Shown: positions 52,113 through 61,335, counted from the first letter of the stretch. The stretch: DNA of 64,000 nucleotides from Faeciplasma gallinarum (GCA_018711085.1 DVIR01000030.1:1-64000); one strand, 5' to 3'. Program-made: numbers and translations. Notes: a model not told the origin generated them from the sequence alone.

Positions 52113-52340
52113 TTACTGATTGTCCTCGATGTACTTTACGATGTCGCCGACGGTTCTTATCGTCTCAACAGCCTCATCCGGAATCTCAACACCGAACTCG
52201 TCCTCAAACGACATTACAAGATCCACAACATCAAGCGAATCCGCGCCCAGATCATCGGTTATCACCGACTCGGGAGTTATCGTATTCTCGTCGATCTCAA
52301 GATTCTCGGCGATTATCTTTCTAACCTTCTCGTAAGTCAA
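52113..52340 (-). CDS. acpP: Acyl carrier protein AcpP
   Basis: A 75-residue ACP, carrier of growing fatty acyl chains. The DDLGADSLD motif holds the phosphopantetheine Ser35. The start is TTG 52340, read as Met, nine bases after AGGAGG. It has its own consensus promoter and no fab genes nearby, which is unusual since acpP often sits with fabD/fabG or plsX/rnc. Confidence 0.96.
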   Translation of the reverse strand: MTYEKVRKIIAENLEIDENTITPESVITDDLGADSLDVVDLVMSFEDEFGVEIPDEAVETIRTVGDIVKYIEDNQ

Positions 52341-52376
52341 TTTCCTAACCTCCTGTCTGAACTTTACGTCACATAT

Positions 52377-52405
52377 AGTGTATCCTCTTGCTTTGCGTTT
52401 GTCAA
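52377..52405 (-). promoter_or_regulatory. acpP promoter
   Basis: On the minus strand TTGACA (52405-52400), 17 bases and TACACT (52382-52377). Confidence 0.75.
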
Positions 52406-52479
52406 TAGCTTATTATATAATTTTTTAAAATTTGACCGAGGTATTTATTTGAATCAACGCGTGCGCTCGGCGCGTATGC

Positions 52480-53388
52480 TCAGCCGAGCAAAAGATTTAT
52501 CTGTGACGCAGTCAGCCCGGGCTGCAAATACGCGTTTATCCCCATTCCTATCAGCTCCGCCGAGCTTTTTATAAGCCCCGATATCGACTTCGGGGTGACC
52601 ATGAGCGGCTCCTCTGAGCTGCCTATGTCCGCCATGGTGGGCACGCCTATTGCCACGGTGGGTATGCCGAGCGCGGCTTGTGACAGCTCCGCACGTGCGT
52701 TCATAACTCCGCTTCCGGGGGATATGCCTGTGTCGGTGAGCTGTATCGTCTTTCCCAAGTGTCCGGCGTCAGCGCATGCAAGCGCATCCACCGCTATGAT
52801 TAAATCAAAGCCTATGCTCTTTGCCACGGCGTTTATGATCTGCTGCGCATCTATGCCGGTGTCCCCCATGACGCCCGGCGAAAGCCTGCACACGCTTGTC
52901 ATCCCCTCGCAAAAAAGGTGCGGCGCGTTGGCTTTTATGTGCCTTGTGGCAAGCACCCGCCCGCATGCCGCCGGTCCTAAGCTGTCCGGCGTGACGGCGC
53001 TGTTTCCAAGCCCCACCACAAGCACGTTTATGTCGGGCGCGCAGCGCTCGGAGGCGTCGCCACCGACCAGCAGCGCTATGCTGCCGGCTATCACCGCCGC
53101 CGCCCCCGACACGTCGGACGGCGCAAGCTCAAGCGGCGTTTTCGGCTCGAGGGTTATATACCTGCCCATCGGCTTTGAAAGCTCGCTTGCCGCCTGCGGG
53201 GTGTTCAGGGATACGTCCGTGACGACAAAACAGCCGCACTCGCGCTTGCTCACTGTGGCTCCGCGAACGCCCGCGTCCCCGATTGCACCGTCCGTTTTAA
53301 AAGCCGGCGCGCTCTCTATTATGAGGTCGGAGCGCATGATCCCGCTGTTTGGGATGAAAAAGCCTTTGGTTTTATATTCAGATGACAT
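52480..53388 (-). CDS. gpr: Spore protease GPR (germination endopeptidase)
   Basis: A 302-residue aspartic-type endopeptidase that degrades small acid-soluble spore proteins at germination. VVGLGNSAVTPDSLGP, SPGVMGDTGI, VDALACADAGHLGKTIQ and SPGSGV.N.R are diagnostic blocks. GGGAGAAAGG precedes the ATG. It is divergent from rpsT, the usual arrangement in spore formers, and is evidence for sporulation. Confidence 0.94.
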   Translation of the reverse strand: MSSEYKTKGFFIPNSGIMRSDLIIESAPAFKTDGAIGDAGVRGATVSKRECGCFVVTDVSLNTPQAASELSKPMGRYITLEPKTPLELAPSDVSGAAAVIAGSIALLVGGDASERCAPDINVLVVGLGNSAVTPDSLGPAACGRVLATRHIKANAPHLFCEGMTSVCRLSPGVMGDTGIDAQQIINAVAKSIGFDLIIAVDALACADAGHLGKTIQLTDTGISPGSGVMNARAELSQAALGIPTVAIGVPTMADIGSSEEPLMVTPKSISGLIKSSAELIGMGINAYLQPGLTASQINLLLG

Positions 53389-53446
53389 TTTGAGCGTCCT
53401 TTCTCCCTTTGTATTTATTCAAAACATAAAAATTTTTAAAAAGCTA

Positions 53447-53475
53447 TTGCAATTTCTAAAATGAGATGATATATT
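53447..53475 (+). promoter_or_regulatory. rpsT promoter
   Basis: TTGCAA (53447-53452), 17 bases, TATATT (53470-53475). The ~110-base leader contains a small ATTGCAC/GTGCAAT hairpin at about 53519-53541. Confidence 0.65.
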
Positions 53476-53591
53476 AAAGTACGATGCTTGTTGAATAAGT
53501 AAGGAGTCATTAACCTTATTGCACTTTCTCAGTCGTGCAATTAGCTTATCCAAGTAAGTGAATTTTATGAATTGACTAAGGAGGTGTCTTA

Positions 53592-53837
53592 ATGGCAAAT
53601 ATCAAATCCGCTAAGAAGAGAGTAAGAATTATCGAGGCAAAGACTCTTCAGAACAAGATGACCAAGACAGCATTAAAGACTGCCATCAAGAAGGCAAGCA
53701 ATGCTGAGGGTGAGGACAAGGCAGCGGCGGTTACCCTTGCTATAAAGAAGGTTGACCAGGCATGCGCCAAGGGAATCATCCACAAGAACAAGGCAGCGAG
53801 AAAGAAGTCTCAGTTGGCTAAGCTTCTCAACGCTTAA
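53592..53837 (+). CDS. rpsT: Small ribosomal subunit protein bS20
   Basis: An 81-residue, lysine- and alanine-rich S20: MANIKSAKKRVRI at the start and IHKNKAARKKSQLAKLL at the end are diagnostic. It binds 16S rRNA. AAGGAGGTG precedes the ATG. Codon use is that of a highly expressed gene. Confidence 0.97.
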   Translation: MANIKSAKKRVRIIEAKTLQNKMTKTALKTAIKKASNAEGEDKAAAVTLAIKKVDQACAKGIIHKNKAARKKSQLAKLLNA

Positions 53838-53856
53838 TGCCGAGCTAAACGAAAAT

Positions 53857-53890
53857 CTCCGCCATCTGACCCACGGCGGAGTTTTATTTT
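53857..53890 (+). terminator. Intrinsic terminator of rpsT
   Basis: CTCCGCC pairs with GGCGGAG across an 11-base loop, followed by TTTTATTTT. Confidence 0.85.
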
Positions 53891-54070
53891 ATCTGAACTG
53901 TTGTAAAAAAACGCGGGTTTGTGTCGCGAGGTGCAATATTACGCCCTGCGGGATTGTATTATTTGCATAAGGGGTGAACCGCGCAGATCCATGCGCCGCC
54001 CGCTTTATATACAAGCTCATTTAATCCGCAGTCAACCGAAATACGAGTTTTTACGAAAGGATAATACATA

Positions 54071-54586
54071 ATGAAAAAGCTTTTAACGATATTGTTGGCA
54101 CTGAGCTGCGCAGCATGCGTTTTGATGTTTGCCGCATGCGGCACGGAAGAAGAGCCGTCTGACGGTTCCGATGCAAACACCACCGTTTCGGACGGGGATG
54201 CCGCCGAAATCACCACGGAGGGCGAAACCCCCGACGTGACCACATCGCCCGAGGGCGGAAGCGAGGAGCCTGTGACCACACCGTCATCGGACGATACACA
54301 AAACGGCACAACCGCTACAGCTCCCACCGAGCCGAGCGCACCTGAGAGCACGGATGCTCCGGATGATGACGACAAGCCTGTGACGACGACCACCGCAGAG
54401 CCTGACAACGAGGAAGAAAAGACGACGACTATAGCGCCTGAAGAACCTGAGACGCCCGAGACCGGCAGCCAGATTGAAGAGGGCGACGACGAGGACGTTG
54501 CGGACTTAGGATGGGAAGAGATAAATGTCGATGAGTTTCTTGCCGGACTCGGCATAGACATTGACGACCTCGAGGTTGACGACTAA
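54071..54586 (+). CDS. Acidic Thr/Pro/Glu-rich lipoprotein, unknown function
   Basis: A 171-residue protein with a signal peptide and lipobox (MFAAC, Cys at about residue 18-23) followed by an acidic, Thr/Pro/Glu/Asp-rich low-complexity region over most of its length and a short conserved-looking end (WEEINVDEFLAGLGIDIDDL). No folded enzyme domain is visible; it may be a surface spacer or metal-binding tail protein. AAAGGATA precedes the ATG; a terminator follows. Confidence 0.75.
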   Translation: MKKLLTILLALSCAACVLMFAACGTEEEPSDGSDANTTVSDGDAAEITTEGETPDVTTSPEGGSEEPVTTPSSDDTQNGTTATAPTEPSAPESTDAPDDDDKPVTTTTAEPDNEEEKTTTIAPEEPETPETGSQIEEGDDEDVADLGWEEINVDEFLAGLGIDIDDLEVDD

Positions 54587-54657
54587 ACGCAGGACACAGT
54601 GCATACATGCGCTGCATAAATAATGCAGGACATAAATGCAGGACAAAAATGAACCAC

Positions 54658-54687
54658 AAAGGCGGAGACATGCGCTCCGCTTTTTTG
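54658..54687 (+). terminator. Intrinsic terminator after the lipoprotein gene
   Basis: GCGGAG pairs with CTCCGC across a 7-base loop, followed by TTTTTT. Confidence 0.75.
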
Positions 54688-54746
54688 TTTGTATGTCGCC
54701 CGACCTGTTCTATCAAATCTCACGCTATAGTGCGCGCATTCGCCGC

Positions 54747-54810
54747 GGCATGAAAATTCCGCGCGGCATGAAAAATCCCGCATGGCATGAAAAATCCCGC
54801 ATGGCATGAA
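54747..54810. repeat. 18-19-bp tandem repeat, about 3.5 units
   Basis: Units beginning GGCATGAAAA start at 54747, 54765, 54784 and 54803 (partial), directly beside the PFOR terminator. Confidence 0.75.
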
Positions 54811-54811
54811 A

Positions 54812-54844
54812 AGCCCCCGTCCGGCTCAGCCGGACGGGGGTTTT
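54812..54844. terminator. Bidirectional intrinsic terminator of the PFOR gene
   Basis: CCCCCGTCCGGC pairs perfectly with GCCGGACGGGGG around a 3-base loop, with T-rich flanks on both strands. Confidence 0.85.
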
Positions 54845-54869
54845 ATCTTTACATCTGCGTTTTTTCTTA

Positions 54870-57800
54870 TCAGTCCTCACGCTTTGCAAGCTCTACGAGG
54901 TAATCGTATCTGTGCTTAGCGTTCTCAACTGCGCCGTCGAAGATCTTCTCGGCTCTCTCGGGGTTGGACCTTGCGAGTGAGTTGTATCTTACCTCACCCA
55001 TGATGAAGTCCTTATAGCTTGCCGTAGGCGCCTTAGAATCGAGCTGGAACGGATTCTTGCCCTCTGCCGCAAGTCTCGGATCGTATCTGTACAGGTGCCA
55101 ATATCCTGCCTCTACAGCCTTCTTCTCCTCTGTCTGAGCGATGCTCATGCCGCCCTTGATACCATGGTTGATACAAGGAGCATAACCGATGATGAGTGAA
55201 GGTCCGTGGTAGCTCTCAGCCTCTGCAATCGCCTTGATGCACTGGTTGTAATCTGCACCCATTGCAACGTGAGCTACGTATACATAGCCGTAGGTCATTG
55301 CGATTCCTGCGAGATCCTTCTTCTTTATGGACTTTCCGGCTGCCGCAAACTGAGCGATAGCTCCTGCGGGTGTAGCCTTGGATGCCTGTCCTCCGGTGTT
55401 GGAGTAAACCTCGGTATCGAATACGAAGATGTTGATATCCTCGTTCTGAGCGATGACGTGGTCAAGTCCGCCGAATCCGATATCGTATGCCCATCCGTCG
55501 CCGCCGAATACCCACATGGACTTCTTTCTGAGGTAATCCTTGTCTGCAAGAACTGCCTTAGCCTCGTCGGTTCCGATCTTGGGAAGGATGTCGATGAGCT
55601 TGTCGGTAGCTATGCTGTTGAGCTTGCCGTCGTCTACGGTTGAAAGATACTCGTCTATGACAGCCTTGTACTCTGCGTTGTCAAGATTCTTCTCGATGTC
55701 GAGAAGTCTTGCTATATTTCTCTGGCGGATGGTGTTCTGTGCTAAGAACATGCCGTAGCCGTACTCTGCGTTGTCCTCAAAGAGGGAGTTAGCCCAAGCC
55801 GGTCCCTTGCCTGCCTTGTTGGTGGTGTAAGGAGTTGACGGTGCGGAGCCGCCCCAGATGGAGGAGCATCCTGTTGCGTTGGCGATGTACATTCTGTCGC
55901 CGAAGAGCTGAGTTATGAGCTTAGCATAAGGAGTCTCGCCGCAGCCTGCGCATGCGCCCGAGAACTCGAGAAGCGGCTGCTTGAACTGCGAGCCCTTGAC
56001 GGTGGTCTCCTTGAACTTCTCGTGAACTTCCGGCTTGTCTGCAAGGGTAAGTGCGTAGTTGAACACTTCCTGCTCTGCAAGCTGCTCCTCAAGAGGTCTC
56101 ATGTTAAGAGCCTTCTCGCCCTTCTTGCCGGGGCATACGTTTACGCATGAGCCGCATCCGGTGCAGTCGAGAGCGGACATGGTCATTACGAAGTAGTAGC
56201 CGGGCATGCCGGTTGCGGGCTTAGCCTTCTTCTTTGCAAGCTCGGGAGCTGCATCAAGCTCAGCCTGGGTCATGATTACGGGACGAATTACCGCGTGCGG
56301 GCAGACGTAAGAGCAGAAGTTGCACTGTATGCAGTTGTCGGAGTTCCACTCGGGAACGTCGATTGCGATGCCTCTCTTCTCGAATGCGGCAGAACCCTGC
56401 GGGAATGTGCCGTCTGCGTTCTCAACGAATGCCGATACGGGGAGCTTGTCGCCCTGCTGTGCGTTGCAGGGGATGAGGATGTTGTTTACGTAATCCACAA
56501 GGGTCTTGTTGTCGCCGGTTGCGGCGGGCATGCCCATTGCGGTGTCGGGGCAGTTCTTCCATGCCTCGGGAACGTTGACCTCAACTATTCCCTGGCAGCC
56601 TGCGTCTATGGCGTCGTGGTTCATCTTTACGACGGCGTCGCCCTTCTTGGAGTAGGATGCGGTAGCTGCGTCCTTCATGTACTTGATTGCCTCATCTATC
56701 GGGATGATATTTGCAAGCTTGAAGAATGCGGACTGCAAAACGGTGTTGATTCTTGAGCCGAGTCCTATCTTCTTGCCGATGTCGATACCGTTGATGATGT
56801 AGAACTTGATGTTGTTCTGAGCGATATATCTCTTGACCTGTCCGGGGAGCTTTTCATCGAGCTCGTCGGTGCTCCACTGGCAGTTGAGAAGGAATGTTCC
56901 GCCCGGCTTTACGTCCTGAACCATGTCATACTTGTCGATATAGGACTCGTTGTGGCATGCTACGAAGTCCGCCTGGTTGATAAGGTATGCGGACTTTATG
57001 GGTGTGTCGCCGAAACGAAGGTGAGAAACGGTTACACCGCCGGACTTCTTGGAGTCGTATGAGAAGTACGCCTGTGCATACTTGTCGGTGTGGTCGCCTA
57101 TGATCTTGATGGAGTTCTTGTTTGCTCCTACCGTTCCGTCGGATCCGAGACCCCAGAACTTGCAGGAGATTGTGCCGGCGGGAGCGGAATCGAGCTTGCC
57201 GCAGGTTGCAAGTGAGAGGTGTGTCACATCGTCGTTGATGCCGATGGTGAATCTGGGCTTGTAGTTTATGCCGCAGCAAGCGCAGTTGTCGTAAACAGCC
57301 TTGATCTGATCGGGGGTGGTGTCCTTAGAGCCGAGGCCGTATCTGCCGCTTGAAACGGGAACGTCCTTAAACTGTGAGTTCTTTAATGCAGCGACTACGT
57401 CAAGGTACAAAGGCTCGCCCAAAGATCCGGGTTCCTTTGTTCTGTCGAGGACGCTTATCATCTTTACGGTTGCGGGGATAGCCTCAACAAGCTTGTCCGC
57501 ACGGAAAGGTCTGTAAAGTCTTACCTTTACAAGTCCGAGCTTCTCGCCCTTTGCGTTGAGGTAATCTATAGTCTCTTCGATGGTGTCGCATACGGAGCCC
57601 ATTGCTATGATGATCTTTTCCGCATCGGGAGCGCCGTAGTAGTTGAAGAGCTTGTAGTTGGTGCCGATCTTCTTGTTGACCATATCCATGTACTGCTCTA
57701 CAATGCCGGGAACAGCGTCATAGTAGCTGTTGCATGCCTCACGTGCCTGGAAGAAGATGTCGGGGTTCTGAGCAGATCCGCGAAGTACGGGGTGCTCGGG

Positions 57801-58427
57801 GTTGATGGCGCGGTTTCTGAACGCCTGCAAAGCGTCCCAGTCTACCATTTCGGCTACATCAGCCTTGTCCCATGTCTCGATCTTCTGAATCTCGTGAGAG
57901 GTTCTGAATCCGTCGAAGAAGTGAAGGAAGGGAACTCTTGCCTTGATGGTGGAAAGGTGAGCGACTGTTCCTAAGTCCATAACCTCCTGGGGATTGGTGG
58001 AGCAGAGCATTGCAAAACCGGTCTGGCGGCATGCATAGATGTCGGAGTGATCGCCGAAGATGTTGAGCGCATGGCTTGCAACGCATCTTGCGGAAACATG
58101 AATGACGCAGGGCAGAAGCTCGCCCGCGATCTTGTACATGTTAGGAATCATCAAAAGAAGTCCCTGCGACGCGGTATAAGTAGTTGTGAGTGCGCCGGCA
58201 GCCAAAGAGCCGTGAACGGTTCCGGCAGCTCCCGCCTCAGACTGCATCTCGGCAACCTTTACGGGTGTGTTGAACAGGTTAGTCTGTCCCTTTGCGCTCC
58301 ATGCGTCTGTTACCTCGGCCATGACCGAAGAAGGGGTGATAGGATAGATAGCAGCGACCTCGGTAAACGGGTATGCCGCCCATGCGGCTGCGTTGTTACC
58401 ATCCATGGTTTTCATTTTTCTTGCCAT
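54870..58427 (-). CDS. nifJ: Pyruvate:ferredoxin (flavodoxin) oxidoreductase
   Basis: A 1185-residue homodimer-type PFOR that converts pyruvate and CoA to acetyl-CoA, CO2 and reduced ferredoxin, the central energy step of anaerobes. All domains are fused: the pyruvate-binding N-terminal domain (YPITPSSVMAE), two 4Fe-4S ferredoxin clusters (CIQCNFCSYVCP and CTGCGSCVNVCP), and the thiamine diphosphate domain (CAGCGETPYAKL, GGDGWAYDIGFGGLDH). ATG 58427 follows AAGGAGG; in-frame codons up to 58532 lie beyond the promoter. Codon use suggests high expression. Confidence 0.97.
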   Translation of the reverse strand: MARKMKTMDGNNAAAWAAYPFTEVAAIYPITPSSVMAEVTDAWSAKGQTNLFNTPVKVAEMQSEAGAAGTVHGSLAAGALTTTYTASQGLLLMIPNMYKIAGELLPCVIHVSARCVASHALNIFGDHSDIYACRQTGFAMLCSTNPQEVMDLGTVAHLSTIKARVPFLHFFDGFRTSHEIQKIETWDKADVAEMVDWDALQAFRNRAINPEHPVLRGSAQNPDIFFQAREACNSYYDAVPGIVEQYMDMVNKKIGTNYKLFNYYGAPDAEKIIIAMGSVCDTIEETIDYLNAKGEKLGLVKVRLYRPFRADKLVEAIPATVKMISVLDRTKEPGSLGEPLYLDVVAALKNSQFKDVPVSSGRYGLGSKDTTPDQIKAVYDNCACCGINYKPRFTIGINDDVTHLSLATCGKLDSAPAGTISCKFWGLGSDGTVGANKNSIKIIGDHTDKYAQAYFSYDSKKSGGVTVSHLRFGDTPIKSAYLINQADFVACHNESYIDKYDMVQDVKPGGTFLLNCQWSTDELDEKLPGQVKRYIAQNNIKFYIINGIDIGKKIGLGSRINTVLQSAFFKLANIIPIDEAIKYMKDAATASYSKKGDAVVKMNHDAIDAGCQGIVEVNVPEAWKNCPDTAMGMPAATGDNKTLVDYVNNILIPCNAQQGDKLPVSAFVENADGTFPQGSAAFEKRGIAIDVPEWNSDNCIQCNFCSYVCPHAVIRPVIMTQAELDAAPELAKKKAKPATGMPGYYFVMTMSALDCTGCGSCVNVCPGKKGEKALNMRPLEEQLAEQEVFNYALTLADKPEVHEKFKETTVKGSQFKQPLLEFSGACAGCGETPYAKLITQLFGDRMYIANATGCSSIWGGSAPSTPYTTNKAGKGPAWANSLFEDNAEYGYGMFLAQNTIRQRNIARLLDIEKNLDNAEYKAVIDEYLSTVDDGKLNSIATDKLIDILPKIGTDEAKAVLADKDYLRKKSMWVFGGDGWAYDIGFGGLDHVIAQNEDINIFVFDTEVYSNTGGQASKATPAGAIAQFAAAGKSIKKKDLAGIAMTYGYVYVAHVAMGADYNQCIKAIAEAESYHGPSLIIGYAPCINHGIKGGMSIAQTEEKKAVEAGYWHLYRYDPRLAAEGKNPFQLDSKAPTASYKDFIMGEVRYNSLARSNPERAEKIFDGAVENAKHRYDYLVELAKRED

Positions 58428-58476
58428 AGATATCCTCCTTGTGTTGAAGAGAAGTAGTGAAAAAACGTTATGAAAA

Positions 58477-58503
58477 ATGCATAACTTTACAACATGCATT
58501 TTA
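58477..58503 (-). promoter_or_regulatory. PFOR promoter (-10) with flanking inverted repeat
   Basis: On the minus strand TTTACA (58526-58521), 17 bases and TAAAAT (58503-58498) form the promoter. AATGCAT/ATGCATT arms at 58476-58482 and 58494-58500 flank the predicted start and could be an operator. Confidence 0.5.
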
Positions 58504-58628
58504 TCACAACCGACCCGTTTTGTAAAGAGCAATCACGATTTATTTTTGTGTTTTATGCGCGGCTGTAACCGCTGCGGCGGCGCTTGAATACTATATACTA
58601 CGCTGAACAAACATCGGGGGAGGAAACC

Positions 58629-59723
58629 ATGAGACTTAGCGGCTGTTCGCTTTGCATAATAGCGAAAAACGAAGAAAAGACCCTTTTGCGCTGTCTTGAA
58701 TCGGTGAAGGGGATATTTGACGAGATAATCATTGTTGACACCGGCTCGACCGACGGCACAAAGCTCACGGCGAGGCGTTACACCGACAAGGTTTACGACT
58801 TTGAGTGGGTGTACGACTTTTCCGCGGCGAGAAACTATGCCTTTTCAAAAGCCGAATACGAGTATGCGATGTGGCTTGACGCAGACGACGTGATACCAAA
58901 CGAATACCGCGGCGCTCTTTCAAAGACGCTTTCCGAGCTTTCGGGGGACACAGGCGCAAAAGCAAAGCCGGACATGGTATACATGGAGTACTGTGTGGGC
59001 TTTGACGAGGCGGGGAGGGTGACGCTTGCCTACGACAGGGAGCGCATAATCCGCCTTGACTGCGGCGCGAGGTTTCAGGGGGCTATACATGAGGCGATAC
59101 CGCCCGTCGGGACGGCAGCACGTTCTGACGCAAAGGTATACCACATGGGCAAGCAAAACCGCGACAAAAACCGCAACATCGAGATATTCGAGCGGCTGCT
59201 TAAATCAAAAAAGGCGTTTTCACCGAGGGAGAGGTACTACTATGCGAGGGAGCTTTCGCTTCACGGCAGGACTCTTGAGGCTGTCGGCTGTTACGACCAA
59301 TGCATACGCGACAGAGATTGCTGGGTGGAAAACAAAATTTCCGCCTGCTGCGAGGCGGCTCAGCTGTGGCTTGACGCCAAAGACCGCGCCGCCGCAAAGA
59401 AGTACCTGGTCAAAAGCTTTGAGTTTGCTCCGCCGCGGGCGGACGCATGCTGCATGATGGGATACATCTTTTTGGAGGAGGGCAGCCTCGACGCGGCAAA
59501 GTTCTGGTACGAGCTTGCTCCCTCGAGGTTCGGCAAAGGCGGCGGGTTTGTGCCTGTTGACTGCGGGGGATATCTTCCCTACATTCAGCTTGCCGTGGTG
59601 TGCGACAGGCTGGGCGACACGGCGCTTGCAAACCGCTACAACGAGCTTGCGGGGAACATAAAGCCCGACAGCAGGCCGTATCTTCACAACAAAGCTTACT
59701 TTGAATCAAAGCTTAAAAAATAG
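58629..59723 (+). CDS. Family 2 glycosyltransferase with C-terminal TPR-like repeats
   Basis: A 364-residue cytoplasmic GT-A glycosyltransferase. CIIAKNEEKTLLRCLESV, DTGSTDGT and the WLDADD metal motif mark the family; residues about 200-360 look like TPR helices (YYYARELSLHGR, CCMMGYIFLEEGSLDAAKFWYELA-type). ATG 58629 has GGGGGAGG upstream; the in-frame start at 58584 lacks a site. It lies 16 bases before the collagen-like gene, so it probably glycosylates the threonine-rich collagen region, as happens for BclA; this is inference. Confidence 0.88.
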   Translation: MRLSGCSLCIIAKNEEKTLLRCLESVKGIFDEIIIVDTGSTDGTKLTARRYTDKVYDFEWVYDFSAARNYAFSKAEYEYAMWLDADDVIPNEYRGALSKTLSELSGDTGAKAKPDMVYMEYCVGFDEAGRVTLAYDRERIIRLDCGARFQGAIHEAIPPVGTAARSDAKVYHMGKQNRDKNRNIEIFERLLKSKKAFSPRERYYYARELSLHGRTLEAVGCYDQCIRDRDCWVENKISACCEAAQLWLDAKDRAAAKKYLVKSFEFAPPRADACCMMGYIFLEEGSLDAAKFWYELAPSRFGKGGGFVPVDCGGYLPYIQLAVVCDRLGDTALANRYNELAGNIKPDSRPYLHNKAYFESKLKK

Positions 59724-59739
59724 AGTAGGAGTAGATTTT

Positions 59740-60978
59740 ATGGCAAATACGTCGAAATACACTTTTTCAAACGGCGAGCCTGTAACGCCGTTTGCGGCGG
59801 CATGCCGCTGTGAAAATTCCGACATTCAATTTTGCGCCGCATCGGGCGGATGCGCATTGGGAAACTGCGGATGCTGCGGCTGTGATGTCAGGTGCTGCAT
59901 AGGCCCTACCGGCGTCACGGGTCCGAGGGGCGAGACGGGCGCTACGGGAGCAACAGGCGCTACCGGCGCAAGGGGAGCAACAGGCGCAACAGGCGCCACG
60001 GGACCAACAGGCGCATCGGGAAGGAGCATAACAGGCGTTACCGGCGCGACAGGCGCAACGGGAGCAACAGGAGCCACCGGTGTCACGGGTGCAACAGGCG
60101 CTACCGGAGCAACAGGTCCCACGGGAGCAGACGGTGCAGCCGGCATAAGCGTGACCGGAGCCACGGGAGCAACGGGCGTCACCGGAGCGACAGGTGTCAC
60201 GGGAGCTACAGGTGCTACAGGAGCAACAGGCGTCACAGGTTCTACGGGTCCCACGGGCGTCACGGGTCCCACCGGCCCCACCGGTCCCACGGGTCCGACA
60301 GGAGCTACGGGTGCTACAGGTGCAGACGGTGCGCAGGGCATACAAGGCTTACAGGGAGACCCGGGAGCTGACGGTGCTACAGGCGCTACCGGTGCAACAG
60401 GTCCCACAGGTCCTACGGGCGCTACAGGTCCTACGGGAGCAGAAGGTGCGCAAGGCCCTCAGGGACTTCAGGGCGAGCAGGGAGATGCCGGCCCTACAGG
60501 CCCTACAGGTCCTACAGGTCCTACAGGCCCAACGGGCCCCACGGGAGCGGATGCCACATCGGCGGCAGGACTTGCGGAGTATGCGCATCTATACAGTGTT
60601 GAGCCGCAGAGCGTAGCGTCGGGGGACGACATCCGTCTTAATGAGCAGGGTGTGATTTCAGACAACATCTCGCACACCCCGGGCGACAGCAGGGTTGTTT
60701 TGAACTCGGCCGGCATTTACGAGGTCACGCTTCACATTCCGGTGAGAGAGCCGGCGCAGGTATGCGTTATGCTGAACGGCTCGCCGGTTGAGGGCGGACT
60801 GTTTGCGGTGAACACCACCGGATCGGTGATAAGCGGAAGTGCGCTCATCAGCGCCAACGAAGGCGACATTCTGACTATACAAAACGTCAGCGAGTGCAAC
60901 GCATTTAACTCTGCGGCGGTGGAATGCAGCGGCAGAAAAAGCTCCGGCATAACGCTGATCATAAAGAAGTTGTTTTAA
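59740..60978 (+). CDS. Collagen-like repeat surface protein (BclA-like, exosporium type)
   Basis: A 412-residue protein: N-terminal ~25 residues, a cysteine-rich block (about 24-57, about 10 Cys, including CGCCGCDVRCC), then roughly 70 Gly-X-Y triplets dominated by GAT and GPT, and a C-terminal ~120-residue jelly-roll-like domain resembling the BclA/C1q trimer head (VVLNSAGIYEVTLHIPV, SGSALISANEGDILTIQNVS). Two triplet interruptions have the same form (GRSIT and GISVT). The product probably forms glycosylated filaments on the spore or cell surface. GGAG precedes the ATG; it is co-transcribed with the glycosyltransferase. Confidence 0.9.
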   Translation: MANTSKYTFSNGEPVTPFAAACRCENSDIQFCAASGGCALGNCGCCGCDVRCCIGPTGVTGPRGETGATGATGATGARGATGATGATGPTGASGRSITGVTGATGATGATGATGVTGATGATGATGPTGADGAAGISVTGATGATGVTGATGVTGATGATGATGVTGSTGPTGVTGPTGPTGPTGPTGATGATGADGAQGIQGLQGDPGADGATGATGATGPTGPTGATGPTGAEGAQGPQGLQGEQGDAGPTGPTGPTGPTGPTGPTGADATSAAGLAEYAHLYSVEPQSVASGDDIRLNEQGVISDNISHTPGDSRVVLNSAGIYEVTLHIPVREPAQVCVMLNGSPVEGGLFAVNTTGSVISGSALISANEGDILTIQNVSECNAFNSAAVECSGRKSSGITLIIKKLF

Positions 60979-61080
60979 GCGGAGCGGCGGGTGTTTGACA
61001 GCGGCGTTTGATTGACGGCGGCGTTCGCTTGACGGCGGGTGCTTGGGCGGGTGACGGCGCTCGGGGAGCTTGCTCAGGCA

Positions 61081-61158
61081 GGTGCTCAGAGCGGGCGCTC
61101 AGAGCGGGTGCACAGAGCGGGTGCTCAGAGCGGATGCTCAGAGCGGATGCTCAGAGCG
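61081..61158. repeat. 13-bp tandem repeat, six units
   Basis: Six contiguous 13-bp units with consensus GRTGCTCAGAGCG and no length variation. The 357-base gap between the collagen-like gene and trxA otherwise holds GC-rich GGCGG-type spacer and a terminator. Confidence 0.85.
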
Positions 61159-61274
61159 ACTTTAGAAAGCGCGCCGGTTAGTGTGCGGCGGGGGGGCGGG
61201 CGGTTATTCGGTTTGACCGGTGCAAGTGCCGTCATGCATCTGCTGCCGCGTTTAAAAAATTACGCATGCGCCGA

Positions 61275-61309
61275 AAAAAGCAGTCGGAGTGTTTCTCCGG
61301 CTGCTTTTT
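61275..61309. terminator. Intrinsic terminator of trxA
   Basis: AAAAAGCAG.CGGAG pairs with CTCCG.CTGCTTTTT across a 5-base loop; it works in both directions. Confidence 0.85.
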
Positions 61310-61335
61310 GCAACATTTACCGAGTTATCGCTTTA

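Noticed and set aside
59826..60407. Long antisense frame rich in Gly-Pro-Val-Ala opposite the collagen-like gene, and a plus-strand frame in another phase
   Set aside because: Periodic Gly-X-Y codons keep all frames open. Neither has a ribosome binding site or a domain; they are shadows of the real gene.
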